Part shown: positions 43,960-55,725 of the stretch, in pieces | How the letters are laid out: every line of letters starts with the position of its first letter | Numbering within the stretch: position 1 is the first letter of the stretch | Source: Maratus speciosus | Taxonomy: Eukaryota > Arthropoda > Arachnida > Araneae > Salticidae | Length of the DNA stretch: 64,000 nt | NCBI GenBank assembly: GCA_963932465.1 | Contig: OZ010794.1 | Coordinates: 215,724,633-215,788,632, forward strand | Direction of reading: 5' to 3' | Notes under the pieces: generated by a model | What the model was told of the DNA's origin: nothing | What the model saw: the letters and a program-made list of their open reading frames with translations, nothing else | The model's database searches: none | Made by a program: the position numbers and the translations under genes

Positions 43960-44496
43960 CTTCTCACTTACTTCACTCGCTCATAGGCCGCATAACTACC
44001 ATCGTCAGCCATCTGTGCTGATTTGAGTAGTATATCTTTCTAAGTCCAAGATATTGTTGCCATAAAGTTCTCACACATGATTATTTCTTGACACTTGAAT
44101 AAATGACTTAACCCTTAACGGTCGTATGTTCGTACTCGTTGATCAACCGCCAAGTCGAACTTTTTTTCTTCAAATAGAAAGTAAGCGTTAATTATTTTGT
44201 TTTTTGCTTAAAGCATTTTGAGCTTAAAGGATTGGTAAAAGTATTACAATAAAAGTTCAATTAATTCAATTCAAATTTATTATTATTATTTTTTTTTACT
44301 TAGCTCGATTTTAATATTCAACGCAAAAAGCTGAGAAAAGGTATTTTTCATAATCCAACTAGGTCTAAATTAGCAAAATCCTCTGAATTTCTGATTTCGT
44401 TCACAAATTAAATATTTGAAAAGGAAAATGAACAACAACAAAAAATCACTTAAAATGTTTTCCTTAAATTCATATTTCTAATGCATGGCTGCTACG
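43960..44496. other. No gene seen
   Basis: AT-rich; no supported frame. Confidence 0.4.
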
Positions 44497-44620
44497 GCGA
44501 CTATTTTTATATTCTATGCACCACTATTTTTGAACAGATAAATTTTGAAGTGCATTCCCTTTTGCATGTTGTCAAAGTATTTAGGAATTTTTTTCATTCG
44601 AGAAAGTGGTACGAAATGAA
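44497..44620 (+). repeat. Dispersed repeat Q, copy 3
   Basis: GCGACTATTTTTATATTCTA and TAAATTTTG...TTTTGCATGTTGTCAAAGTA align in order with 27365-27510. Confidence 0.5.
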
Positions 44621-44699
44621 TTGAAAAGTAGTCGCCAGCGGCAGCCTTGATATTGTGGAATGCGAAAAATAATTTTTTTTTTCGTTTGGGTATGATGAA

Positions 44700-45560
44700 C
44701 ATGTTGTAGGGTCTGGCTTGACAGTTTGACTTCTGCTTTCAATTTAAAAACTTCGAATTCACATCTGAAATTATGAAAGAAAATTTTTCATTTTATGCAA
44801 TCATGAAAAAGACTTCTCACTGCTCCTCGATGAGCCTGGGATCTACGTTCCAGTTGCCATATTGTGGATTTTGTCCCCATTTTGAGGAATTTTTAACATC
44901 CAAGGGAATTTTCGGGGACTCTCAACAATTTTTGGAAAAAACATGGGAAATTTTGTTTACTATTTCACTTGAAGTTTACTTTTAATTACCTGACAAAACT
45001 GGATATAACTCGATTTTGATTTGGAAAACGAAAATAAAATACAGAAATCGGAGATATCAATCATTATTCTCGTGGTCGTGCTCGTCGTTTGCAACAACGT
45101 TTTACACGTATTACAGGTGAATCAATATCTGCCTTGGACTCTCCACAGATAAATTTTCAGACCAGCGTTGTGCGAATATGCATACAAAATTCTGCTGAGT
45201 TTAAATGTTTATTTTCTGTAAATGGGGATTTTTTTTTTCAAAAAAGTCTTAATTTGGGTGGGTGGGGGGAATTGAGTCTAAATTAGTTAAACATTTTTTT
45301 ATAGTCGTAAATTGAAAATTAAAAATTTACTGTTTTGATTAGAAACTGAGTTGGGGACTTTTTCGGGGAAAAAAAAAACAAAAAAAAACATTCATTTAGG
45401 GAAAATTTCAGAAATTTTGGGTAAATTGACTTTCGACTATCTAGCAACTTTGCTATGCTCCACATCCCCGACCATAATAGTCTGGAAGCACTAATTAAGA
45501 ATTCTATAATATGGCAGTAACGGGACGAAACCTTAAAAAATTGAGAGGGGGTGGGGCAAA
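44700..45560. other. Unassigned sequence with short frames, possibly a decayed coding fragment
   Basis: Plus-strand frames at 44773-44985 (70 codons, with GFCPHFEEFLTSKG) and 45089-45286 (65 codons). In the frame just upstream of the latter, an Arg-rich YSRGRARRLQQRFTR is encoded near 45063-45108. No family is recognised. A retroelement remnant is possible but unproven. Confidence 0.25.
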
Positions 45561-45589
45561 CAAAAAGATTTGCTTGAGCTCATATTTCA

Positions 45590-45760
45590 AAAAACAAAAA
45601 ATGTTAAAAACAAGTTACTTAAATTTAAATATACTGTAATCACGAAATATCTGTCATCAAATAAAGAAACTAATACAATGCACAATTTCTGGTATGAATG
45701 TAAAATTTCAGAATTAAAAAAAGGCCAAATCTGGCAACCGTGGTAGGGGATATTATAATA
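45590..45760. repeat. Right half of a GTTGCCAGAT-type MITE
   Basis: Ends GGCCAAATCTGGCAACCGTG with inner ATTTCTGGTATGAATG. The left terminus is not recognisable. Confidence 0.4.
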
Positions 45761-45784
45761 CTCGAAAAACAAATGCATAGTTTA

Positions 45785-45951
45785 CAGTGGCGCAAGAAGT
45801 GTGGATGTTTAGGCCCACTTCACTTTTTTTCCGAAAACTTTCGTTTCGTTGTATTAAATAAAAAAATTCTGCAATTAAATTTTACGAAGTTAACTGTATA
45901 AAAATAGTGGGAAATGGAGCTTTAAAACCCCCCACCCTGGCTGGCCTACTG
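45785..45951. mobile_element. hAT-like MITE (CAGTGGCGCA...), TSD ATAGTTTA/ATAGTTTG
   Basis: CAGTGGCGCAAGAAGTGTGG at the left; CCACCCTGGCTGGCCTACTG at the right. Flanks differ at one of eight bases. It is the reverse orientation of the family member at 18231-18400 (GGAGCTTTAAAACCCCCC matches GGGGGTTTTCAAGCTC inverted). Confidence 0.8.
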
Positions 45952-46174
45952 ATAGTTTGTAAATCAACCTATATCACAATTCCGAGTAAAATATAAATAG
46001 GCATTTATTGATTCTTTATTGGATTTATTGTGCCTATGCTCACGAGGTGTATTTCTACTGTTAAGCGTTACTGAAGTGCAAATCTGTAACATATTGGTAA
46101 TTTTTTAGAGGCTTGTATTATGAGAGATTTATAAATCATGTAATTGAATGTTTCTAACACTAATGGAACTACTA

Positions 46175-46809
46175 CATAGATATGTGAAAATTTTAGAATA
46201 ATTCTGAAATTTTCAATAAAATCTTGTTATATTAAAGAAATAATACATTAAAAAATATTGATACATTTAATATATAATGTGCATCCCCTTGTTTTTTATT
46301 AAAAATTCAATACGTCTTGACATACTTTGCATGAGGTTTTGGCAATTAATTTGTATTTCGTTGTCATGATGTCAAATTTTGATGAGTCTTTCTATCAGAC
46401 CATTCTTGTTTGTGACATTGCATTTCTTTCATTTTTTCATTACAATGGCCCAAAGCTTCTCTACGGGTTTCATATCTGGACTGTTTCCAGGCCATGGAAG
46501 TATTTTTATATTTTTACAAATATTTGGTCGCAGATGAAGCTTATATCACAGAGTTTTTTCATGCATGAATATGAAGTCTCTGTTTGGAGACCAGTATTTT
46601 AACTGTGGACAACGAAATACAAATTATTTGTCAAAAACTCATACAAAGTACGCTAAGACGTATCGAATCTTTATTAAAAAAAACAAGGGGATGCACACTA
46701 AATATTATATATATCAATATATTTTTTTTTTAAATAATGTATCATTTATTTAATATAACAAGGTTTTATTATATATTTCACAATTATTCTAATAATTTCC
46801 ACACCTCTG
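46175..46809 (-). mobile_element. Palindromic Tc1-type deletion derivative
   Basis: CATAGATATGTGAAAATTTT after TA at the left, TAATTTCCACACCTCTG before TA at the right. Both inverted arms contain the Tc1 transposase 3' end (ATTAATTTGTATTTCGTTGT on the left; ACAACGAAATACAAATTATT on the right). Sister of the element at 20772-23234 without its nested insertions. Confidence 0.75.
46270..46497 (-). pseudogene. Tc1 transposase C-terminal remnant
   Basis: On the minus strand near 46441-46494 the translation includes WPGNSPDMKPVEKLWAIV, the Tc1 block that carries the third catalytic Glu (PVE). Further 3' are short blocks resembling a Tc1 C-terminus ending MSRRIEF and KNKGMH near 46270-46330. The intervening frame has stops. 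First and second catalytic Asp regions are absent. Tc1 transposases act by cut-and-paste at TA sites; this one cannot be functional. Confidence 0.75.
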
Positions 46810-47411
46810 TATATATATTTCTAAATATACTATATATTCAGTAAAATGTATAATTTATTTCCAATAAAGAACTTTAAAAATAAATAGATATTCCAATAAT
46901 AAGTTTTTTGCATTTATTTTATTTAAACATTCAATAATTTTTTCGTGTCTTAGAGATCATTATAAAAAACCCACAAACTACCGAAGCTTGAATGAGATCT
47001 GTCCTCTATATCTATTTAGTTAATATTTATTATCCAATCTCTGTGTCAATAAAATAGATTATCTCATTCTTCTTCTATAAGTTTGATAGCAGGACGAAAG
47101 TTTTGTTTTCTTTCATTTATCAGATTATTTTTTATCTCAACTTCTGCTGATGGCATTTGAAAAGGTTAGCTGTCTTTGCCAATGTTTTTTTTTTATTCTG
47201 TAACAAGCTCCTTCAGAATAGTGAGATGTCAAATTTAAGAAAGTTGTTTTTGATATGGAAAGTTTATTATGAATAGATAACGGTATTTATATCTGTATAA
47301 TGCAATTTCATAAATTTCATTTTCTTTCCTTATGAATGTAGTTTGTATTGCAACATTGAAATTAATTTTTTTATAAAATAAAATCTTTATTTGAACAATT
47401 TATTATTAGTA
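46810..47411. other. No gene seen
   Basis: AT-rich spacer. Confidence 0.4.
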
Positions 47412-48302
47412 CAGTAAAACCTCCCTAAAGCGACCACCTTTCGTTCCAATAAAAATTGGTCACTCCGAGAGGTTGATTTTAATTATCGAAAAAAAGGTAA
47501 CAATTAATGTTGCTAAAACTTATTTTTCACATAAGGAAAAAATATGAAAATTTAAGTATCCAGATCTGCCAAGTCTCCGACTTTTTGGATACCAGTATTT
47601 TAATACTGAAAATACTGTCTTATTTAATTGGAACATTTGGGCGATTTAACGGAACAACATTTTCTCTAAGATAATAGTGGTGTGCAAAAAGCCGGAGGCT
47701 TGGCAACTTTGAGTATCAAAACGATAGTTAACTACATAAGTTAATTAATGCAGAGTTTAAAAAGTGAATACATTGACGTTTGCTTTGATTTTACCGTTTT
47801 GTATTCTATAACTTTTATTTCTAAGTACTTTCCAATTTCAGTAAATAAATGTAATTTTTTTTTTAACAGAACAAATAATGACGATTCCATTAATTTATCT
47901 ATTTCTTTAAGAATGTCCTGACAGAATAAGGCAGCGGAGTTTATTAATCGTAATTTTTAATTTGTCATCAGAGTTAAATTCATTGCCTAAAAAGGCACAG
48001 AGGTGTTTAAACACTTAAAAGTTACGAAATTTTAAACTTAGTTTAGGCGTTTGATGAATAATACGCTCTCCGGAATTACTATTCTAACAAAACATTCTTC
48101 AAGCGACCAGGAAAAACGGAATTTGCTTCATTTTCTTCAAAGAAAATGAGTCGCTCATGGAAAGAGGGCAATTCAACTGGGGTGGTCTCTGAATAGAGGT
48201 AATATTAGTATCGACCCTATGGGAATAAATTTCGTTCCATAAAAATGGTCGTTCAGGGAGGTGGTCGCTTAATAGAGGTGGTCCCACAGAGAGGTTTCAC
48301 TG
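47412..48302. mobile_element. Tigger-type non-autonomous element (TA-flanked), 891 bp
   Basis: CAGTAAAACCTCCCTAAAGC then GACCACC at the left. The right end is inverted as CAGTGAAACCTCTCTGTGG then GACCACCTC. TA lies on both sides. Subterminal GCGACCACC and ATAGAGGTGGT words recur. The interior has no transposase; a hAT-like MITE (47561-47711) is nested. Confidence 0.8.
47561..47711. mobile_element. hAT-like MITE nested in the Tigger element
   Basis: CAGATCTGCCAAGTCTCCGA at the left, CCGGAGGCTTGGCAACTTTG at the right. AGTATC is present on both flanks. Confidence 0.65.
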
Positions 48303-48403
48303 TAATATATATGGTTGTTTATTTACATTTAAGAGTTAGAACAATTATCAACCAATACCAATGCTGTCAATGTAAAGACGTGAAAACTATAAATATTTAA
48401 ATA

Positions 48404-49167
48404 CAGTAGAGCGCCGATTATCCGAACCAGTCGGGATCGACCCTAGTTCGGATAAATGGACAGACAATTTAAGAAATGTTTCTGACTATACTAAAACCTT
48501 CACAAGTTATCTAAGCTTAGGGCTGGCAGCACCAGTTAGTGCTGGCATGTTTAAAAATTGTTCTTTTTTTTGTCTTTATAATTTTTTATTGCTGTTTACA
48601 TTTTATCATTATTATTTTTTCTTTTTTTATCATTTTCTGAACTACAGATATTATAATTTAAGCAAAAAAGACTTTTATTGATACTTGCTTCAACGAAGAC
48701 CTTCTTTTCAATGCTTCCATATCTCTAATTCTTCTGAAATACGTTATTTGAATAGGATCAACGTTGTTTTGCTGTTCGAGCCATTTCATAGCTGTTTTCA
48801 AACATTCAAAGGCTTTGTTATGTGGTGAACCTGGGTTAATTTCAGAGCATTCGTTTTTATTTTCTTCAATTTCTATTTCATCATGAATCTCATCATCATT
48901 TAAAAATCTCATATCCAAGTTCACGTACTTCACTATTTAACCACCTGTTAATTTCATTTTCTTCATAGCTTAGGATTCTTCGTATCTCCTTTATTGTTCT
49001 TACATTCCTCATTTTCTGAACCACTATCATTTTTTTTTTCATTATTTAAAATTTTATTCCAAGCCTATGGATAATTGAGAGTTCGGTTTAAAAAAATTGA
49101 GAGAAATAGGCAGTTTGGATAATTGGAAGTATGGTTAATTGGAGTTCAGATAATCGGCGCTCTACTG
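48404..49167 (-). mobile_element. Tigger/pogo deletion derivative, 764 bp
   Basis: CAGTAGAGCGCCGATTATCC after TA at the left; GATAATCGGCGCTCTACTG before TA at the right. It retains only the 3' end of the transposase gene on the minus strand. Confidence 0.9.
48658..48960 (-). pseudogene. Tigger transposase C-terminal tail
   Basis: The minus-strand frame has an acidic linker (NDDEIHDEIEIEENKN), then FECLKTAMKWLEQQN and FRRIRDMEALKRRSSLKQ, ending in an aromatic KVFF before the stop. This order (acidic segment, coupled helices, RR...R.. basic block, terminal FF) is the usual end of Tigger-type transposases. Upstream at about 48897 the frame slips: the preceding INRWLNSEV segment lies in another frame. 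The DDE core is deleted. Confidence 0.75.
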
Positions 49168-49774
49168 TATTTATATTTTTAGTACATATTTGTGTCTTTA
49201 TTTGTATTCATAAAAAAATATTGTCGAATTAAATAACGTTTTCATTTTTTTTATCATTACTTTTATATAATAAATTTACCAAATAATATTTATTAAAGGT
49301 TATTTACAAAATGGTATTAACCTCTTAGAATGTTACTTATTTTTGAAATTATACAGGGTGCAATGGAAAGTCCCTTTAACCTGAAAATACTTGCGAACGG
49401 AGAGAGCTACAGCTATGCAAATGAGGTAACGGTATAGTAAAGCGACTACGCCCGACCTAATGCAATTACATCAGCGTGCCCTAGTGGTGAAATTTGGAAG
49501 ATAGCCATTGCAAATCGAAAACAAAAAAAGGTGGTTCAAAATTTCCAATTAGGAAGTTTAGAGCATCAATTAATCAGTACGAAACCACATTGGTTCACGC
49601 GGATAAGATAAATCGTCACCTATACACACAAAATTGTCCGAAATCGATGAACTACGATTCTACTTTGCATATTGACATTTAGGAAATGTAGCAGTGCACA
49701 ATTGCAAATTGTGACGTTGTACGGTACTGTAATGTCTGTAAAAATTTAATTTCCTATGCATTTAAAATTTTAGT

Positions 49775-49984
49775 TTAATCCTTTCAAAGGCAGAAGAATT
49801 CTGTTCGTAAAATGCTGAAATGATTGACTGATACCAGAATATTCAAACGAATTTCATATAAAATAAAATCCCACTAATTTTCATTATAAAAGCAAAATTT
49901 TATTAAAATATTCTTGGTGTCATTTGTCACTTTTGGAATTAAAATTAGGTGGTTAGACCTACCACCGCCCTTGAAAGGGTTTAA
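49775..49984. mobile_element. TTAA MITE, CCCCTTGAGGGGC family
   Basis: TTAATCCTTTCAAAGGC at the left, GCCCTTGAAAGGGTTTAA at the right. TTAA at both ends. It sits just upstream of the mariner transposase remnant. Confidence 0.75.
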
Positions 49985-50113
49985 TCTATATCGTCGTATT
50001 GAAGAGGCTCGCAATAGACGTTCCATGCTGAGAAATGTGCATCCAGATTTACTCTCACGAATACAAATGTGTATCGTAAGCAATGGCAGACTTTTCGAAC
50101 ATACTAAATAATA
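49985..50113 (+). pseudogene. C-terminal tail of the host mariner transposase
   Basis: Encodes YRRIEEARNRRSMLRNVH then DLLSRIQMCIVSNGRLFEHT before a stop. The motif R-I..CI..NGR.FEH closely parallels the end of the transposase at 28897 (NGRNFEHLL), which identifies it as a mariner-group C-terminus. No catalytic region remains. Confidence 0.7.
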
Positions 50114-50792
50114 ACTTTTTATCACTGCGAGAGAGTTTGTCTTTTTTTTGTGTGTGTGATGTTATGAAAATTTATTAAATAAGTAGGGGAAAGTACCCTG
50201 TGTATGATAATCTAAGCTGGATTTGCACTTCAACATTTAATGGTAACTCTGCCCTTCAACTTAGGTAACTAATGATTGCTGGAATATTTTCCTTAGATCG
50301 TTTTCTTTTCAAAACTGTACTTGGTAAAAAATATAAAAATGTTTTTGTAAAAAAAAAAAAAAAAAAAAAAAATCAAAATTTAAAATGTCACATCAATATA
50401 CCCAGTTTTTGATAATCTGTACCAAGTGTTTGATATGCTGTATCCAGTGTTTGATAGGCATTTTAAACACTTTTAATTATCAGATTTTCTTTCAAAATAA
50501 CCATTTTAAAAGTGAATAACCAGTATATTTAGGTTACACAGTTAAATGAAACTTCAAGAAAAGCTTATTTTCAAAAATATTTCTGTTTATCAGTTAACTA
50601 TTCAAACAATTATACACATAAACATATACATACTGGCAGTGTCGCCTACCTTGGGCTTATGGCTGCACAAAATTATGATATAAACGTAAAATCTATGTAA
50701 TTTGATAAAAAATAAAGAACTAATACAAATCTTTTAATGAAAAGTCAGATATTTTCTGATCATTCATTTTTCGAATCACTTTCGATTCAAAA

Positions 50793-53214
50793 TTATTCTA
50801 TGTTAGACTCAGAGTCAATATCAGTTGCGCAAATGTGGCAGATAAACTGGAGCTCATCTTCTTAATCATCGCTCTTATCAATCCCAAATGCCTCCAAATG
50901 TGTTTTTGGAATGCATTTGTAGTGAAATATACTTTTACAATCATCACACTCTATCCAACGTCTCCGAATGTTTAAAATCAACTGAGAAGAATAACTCTTG
51001 CAGTCGATCTTACAGATCCACTCTTCTTCATCGTCAAACATAGGTTTCTTCTTATAGTTGATTTTTTTTTTTAGTTTTCGTTTGTTTGGATAGGTTATTC
51101 TTCCGATTTGTTATTCTTTTTTCTTCTCGCAATCTCTTTTTTTCTTCCTTCAATTCTTCTTGCCTTTTCTTAGCGTCCCTCTTCCTTTTCTCATTAGCTC
51201 GGTACTGTTCTCCGGTAAGAACAGCTGGAGATTTTTGTTTGATTTTCTTGCTTACCTTTTTACTTTTTGTTGGTGTTCCAGGCCAAAAAATGTAATTCGT
51301 CATAGGGTAGGGAGCATTTCTCCCAGCAGCATCTGGAGACAGGACTTTCGCAAGTTTGACCTTTTTACTCACTGGGCTGGAAAATATTGCATTACTTGTT
51401 GAGGGGTCAAGATAAGTTGTTTGCATTTTAACATCAACAGACTGAACATCGTTTATGTTGATGTTGACAGGTGACATAGTATTAACCCCTTGAGGGGCAA
51501 AAAGAAATGTCTCTAAATATTGAATTCGCACCGGAATAATAGAAAAATTTTATTCTTACATAAAGAAAGCCAATTTTCCTTCAAAGTTAAAGATATAAAA
51601 TTTAGTTAAAATTTTCTGGTGAGAATCTTGTTTAAATTAGGTGGGATATATTTTATCCCACCGCCCCTCAAGGGGTTAATGAGTGTATTACCGTCAGCTT
51701 GTTCTTGATTGACTGATTTGTCACTGATTAGTTCTATGGAGGCTGGAACGTCATTAGCTGATTTGCTATAAGATGTTTCTTTCAAAAAATCTTTTGCTTC
51801 TCTCCATGTTACGTACAGATCATATGACGGATCATTTAGGTCCTAAATTGGAGTAAAAACATTGTATTGTTCTTCGAACCGTTTCATAAGTTCAGGATTG
51901 ATAAATTGTTCAAAGAATTTTAAACAATCATGGTTGTCGTGTCTGTTTGTAGAAGACCTACCAATTAAACTATTTTGAGGATGTTGTTTCTGAGATCTTT
52001 TTTTTAATAGTTATTGAGTTTAAAATATCCAATTTGGAATAGTCCACTGCTTCTGAGTCAAAAGGGCTTAACCCACATCTTCTAAAACCATTAGTAATTG
52101 TCTTAACTGAGAGTTATTTCTCAAAGACCTCTCTTAGAAGCGAAGCAAAGTTGTATTTTGTAAGTCGTTCCAAACCATTGTCAAGATGCCATTTCTGAAC
52201 GGCCCTCGACCATTCCTCTTTCACTGGCTGGAAAACGGCTACATCTAGGGGCTGCAAGACATGTGTACAGTTTGGCAGTAAAGCTATTAAAATAATGTTG
52301 TTTTGTGAACGGAAAGTGCTAAGATGGTACGTTAGGTGCGACTTATGTCCATCCAAAAAGACAACAATGGAAAATTTAATTTTACTTTCTTTAACCCACC
52401 TAAAGAAACTATTAGCAAAGTACTCAAAGAAAACTTCACCATTTATCCAGCCAGACTCTGATTTTGTAATTGACCATTCTTTTGGCGTTATTAACTTGAC
52501 TGCTTGGTGCAGTCTTTGTCCTGGAAATACTATTAGTGTTCCGGCTACTTTTCCTGCTGCATTAACATTGCACAGAACTGTTATGTTCTCTTTCTTGCTT
52601 CCGCTGTGAACTTCATAGACATTCTTTTGGCCTTTGACTCCTAACACCTTGCCTGTACTTGGGCATAAAAAGAATGCAGTCTCATCCATATTAAAAATAC
52701 GGTTTGGGTCATGTAAAACATTAATCATATTATTGTCCTTCCAGTAGTTGTTTACCTCGGTAAACCAATCTCTTACATTTTTTTCAGTAACATCTGCTCG
52801 GATTTTGCTAAGTTTCTCTGGAGTTCTTTCAGTCAAATGCGGATGTCTCTTTAAAAAAAGTTTTAACCATTTTGTTCCAAGTGTTTTGGGAACAAGTTTA
52901 TTTTTTAAGTGTAAATCTTTCACGACTTGCTGTACATATGACAGTAGATTTTGTTTACTCACAGGAAAGCCCTTTGCTGCCAATCCTTCCACCCAGTTTG
53001 CCAGCATATTCTCATATTTAATTCCTAAGACAGGTGTTGGACCCATTCTTCTTTCAATTGGGGATTTAGCTGATAGTTTGTAAGCTAGAGTAGATTGAGG
53101 AATTATAAATCTTTTACTAGCAGATTTTACTGTTTCTCCTTGCTTTACAGCATCCATCGCTTTAAGAAGATCGGCATGACTGTAGCCAAATTTGAGTTTC
53201 TTCTTCGGTGGCAT
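50793..53214 (-). pseudogene. pogo/Tigger transposase with C-terminal PHD-like finger, broken
   Basis: Starts MPPKKKLKFGYSHADLLKAM at 53214; the frame's further upstream Met is not needed. A pipsqueak-type helix-turn-helix lies at about residues 10-47. The CENP-B-type DNA-binding region covers about 60-145 (GTKWLKLFLKRHP). The DDE core has Asp in NMDETAFF (177), Asp in VVFLDGHKSH (288) and Asp in HVLQPLDVAVF (324), a DD35D spacing typical of pogo. The frame is stopped by TAA at 52114-52116, continues in frame (GFRRCGLSPFD), slips near an A8 run around 52000, meets a TAG near 51845, and is then split by a TTAA MITE (51482-51679). Beyond it lies a Lys-rich tail with NYIFWPGTPTKSKK. After a further frame change comes a Cys/His pattern: WICKIDC, WIECDDCKSIFHYKC and FICHIC, with one internal stop. 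Confidence 0.92.
51482..51679. mobile_element. TTAA MITE inserted in the Tigger transposase
   Basis: TTAACCCCTTGAGGGGC at the left, GCCCCTCAAGGGGTTAA at the right: near-perfect inverted termini with TTAA on both sides. Inner TTCGCACCGGAATAAT and TTTTCTGGTGAGAATC. Best-preserved member of its family here. It contributes the first residues of the minus-strand frame ending at 51052. Confidence 0.92.
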
Positions 53215-53306
53215 CCTGGAAAAAAACATAATTACATGCCTTGGAGGATTTGGTTCACCCAGTGGCGTAACTAGACTTACCATATTGGAGGGGGCTGAGA
53301 TACAGT

Positions 53307-53760
53307 AAGGTCATTGTGACTAAATGTGATTACCCTTAAATGCGACAATGTACTTGTACTTAAAATCTTACGGCAAGAATCGTATATAAATGCTATATAG
53401 TGAGACATCCGAACTTCAGGAACAAAACGCGAAATATTTATTTATATTTAAAACGTTTTCTAATTAAAAAAATTCCCATTCCAATGGACGTCGTTCAGTT
53501 TAAAGCGTCCCCATGTTTACTAAATGCGACGAAATATTCCCAAATTGGTTCAACATTCTTTTTTCTGTTAACTTTGAAGATCAAATAAAATTAAGGACGT
53601 CAATGGATGAAATGAGTGCTATATTTACCAGCAAAGTTAGCTAGGAAAAAGCGAAAAGTTTTCAGATTTGAGTTCTGAAGTTTTCTACGCATTTAGGTAA
53701 CTTGTTTTCTTCTGTGGCCTATTAGCGACAAAAGCAATGTCCTAAATGCGGAGAGACTTT
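53307..53760 (+). repeat. AAGGTCATTGTGACTAAATG-type repeat
   Basis: Begins AAGGTCATTGTGACTAAATG, the inverse of the right end of 57027-57318, and contains repeated CTTAAATGCGAC / CTAAATGCGG words. Its other end is unclear; it may be a longer relative of the 15296 and 57027 elements. Confidence 0.5.
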
Positions 53761-54009
53761 CATGATATTAATTACGGTGTAAATGTATATGGTATTAACA
53801 TATATTGCCTTAAAATTATGTTAAAAGCAGAAATTGTATTTAAATAATCTGTGTTGAGTCAATAAGTTAAGAATTTCAAGATGATCTTCCAATAGTGTTT
53901 TATTTTCCCACGTATACTTAAACATGTATTTGAAATGATCAAAATAGAAAAATACTCATCTTTAAAATTTTGAATTTTAAAAATGCCATTTTCCTATTCG
54001 ATCAGTGCA

Positions 54010-54011
54010 CC

Positions 54012-54043
<32 letters not shown>

Positions 54044-54066
54044 AAAATAAATAAAATAAAATAAAG
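54010..54066. repeat. (AAAT)n microsatellite
   Basis: A run of AAATA units degrading into AAATAA. Confidence 0.85.
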
Positions 54067-54285
54067 TTCCGCGTATATTCCAGGATCGCTTCTCTTTATT
54101 CAAAAGTTTTTATAAGAAGAAGTTATAACTTTATTTTCTGAAATATTCCTACTACTCGTAAGTACTGGTGACAATTAACTCGCTAGCAAGGGCTTTCGCA
54201 CCCAATGTATCCAAACATTTCACAGGAAGTTTACATATTTTTCAGTAGAACATTCCAGGATAAATTAGAAAATTTTAAGTTAGTT

Positions 54286-54498
54286 TTAACCCTTTAAGGG
54301 GCAAAGCGTTTCTGCTGCAAAAATTTTCAAATAATTAATTCACACCGCAATTTACAAACAAATTTATTTGAAAATAATCAAAAGCTTTTCTTCAAGTATA
54401 TTATGAGATCGAAACTGTACTAAAAAATTACTGGTGTCATTTGTCATTAAAAGTAAGCGTTTGCAGACTGCAAATGGAGCCCGTGAAAAAGTTCAAAC
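54286..54498. mobile_element. TTAA MITE, CCCCTTGAGGGGC family, right end decayed
   Basis: TTAACCCTTTAAGGGGCAAA at the left with inner TTCACACCGCAATTTAC and TTACTGGTGTCATTTG. The right end (GCCCGTGAAAAAGTTCAA) is mutated. Confidence 0.6.
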
Positions 54499-55725
54499 AT
54501 GTCTAAAACTTTTTAAATAAAGGCATACAGCGCAATGCGAACGCAGAAAACACATTTCGCATTGCAAAATGATGTTTCACAAAAAACGAGCGTGATTTTT
54601 CACCCGGTACCAGCATAATGTTGTGGCGCAGAGAAATACATACCTGAACAATGGTTTTATTGTAAACTGGTGGGAATATAACTATTTTTTGTTACTATAT
54701 TCCGGGCAAAATTATTACATCGTAATCAATTTCGAAAATCGTTAAACATTTTAAATTTCATAAAACGAATCTGTGTATGATAAATCAGGGGTGGCGAACC
54801 CGTTGCCAGTGGACAAACTGCCATCACTTTTTCTGAAGTGAAATTTATTTAATGACAAAAATTATGGAACTAATGTTTTAAAAAGAAAGAAAAAACAAAA
54901 TATTTAAGAAATACTGTAATTCTTATTAAAAAATCTTCAAAAGAAGAAACGTCTTTGGAATATACGTGGAACTGTATCATTTGTTTTCGAGTCTAAAGGT
55001 TGAAATGTTTATTTGCTTTCAAATATGCTTATGATGTCATGTTTTTAATCACTTTATGTAAAACTTCGTCGCCACCAGTTTCCACTAAAAACAACGTTGA
55101 AATATAAACTTTGTTTACACGTTCAGGTTCGCACTTGCCAGATTCTGGTGTGTTCCTTGAACGCAAACGATTTCTTCTACAGCAGTAATTTGCTGTTGCG
55201 TACTAAAAGTGCATGTGACGTCGCGTTGGCATTGCCAGACATTTGTTTGATTGGGAACGGTAATATCGTTATTTTGACGGGGCGTTTCTGCGTTTTCGTA
55301 CTTTGCGGAAACTAATCAATCTTCTGCGTTTGTTAAACACATTATCGCAAACAATTCAAAATCCTAGCAAAAAGCCATACAGTTAAACTTTCCTGCATGT
55401 TTAACTGTAGAATATATGGGAAAGCAAAACAGGACAATTAAAAGGTAAAAGTAGCGTCAAAAAATGGAAAAGAGAGAATAATTAAAGCGTAAAAAATCAA
55501 AAGCAGCATTTCAAAAACAAAATTCTTTAAAAACCTGCAGTCAGTTACTAAAAAAATATGGAAGCTGCAACAATCTAAACCGTAATCGTATATAGGATCC
55601 ATACCATTCAGAAATCAAAAAGAAAAATTGAGGCCTACATGAAGGTGAAAATCGAAAATCAGTTAAAAGCAAACTGAAAAGGAAAAGATTTGGTAAAACT
55701 TGTTGTATCAGTCATTCATTTTTAC
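54499..55725. other. No supported gene
   Basis: A plus-strand 72-codon frame at 55097-55315 lies in a GC-richer patch (55115-55310) but shows no recognisable domain. The remainder is A-rich. Confidence 0.35.

Noticed and set aside
45060..45290. Arg-rich frame as an RG-motif (Piwi-like) protein fragment
   Set aside because: Only one short Arg-rich stretch in about 65 codons, no further domain. Kept as unassigned sequence.
48099..48287. 62-codon minus-strand frame
   Set aside because: Lies in the terminal region of the Tigger-type MITE at 47412-48302.
52295..53083. Plus-strand frames of 104 and 111 codons
   Set aside because: Antisense to the Tigger transposase.
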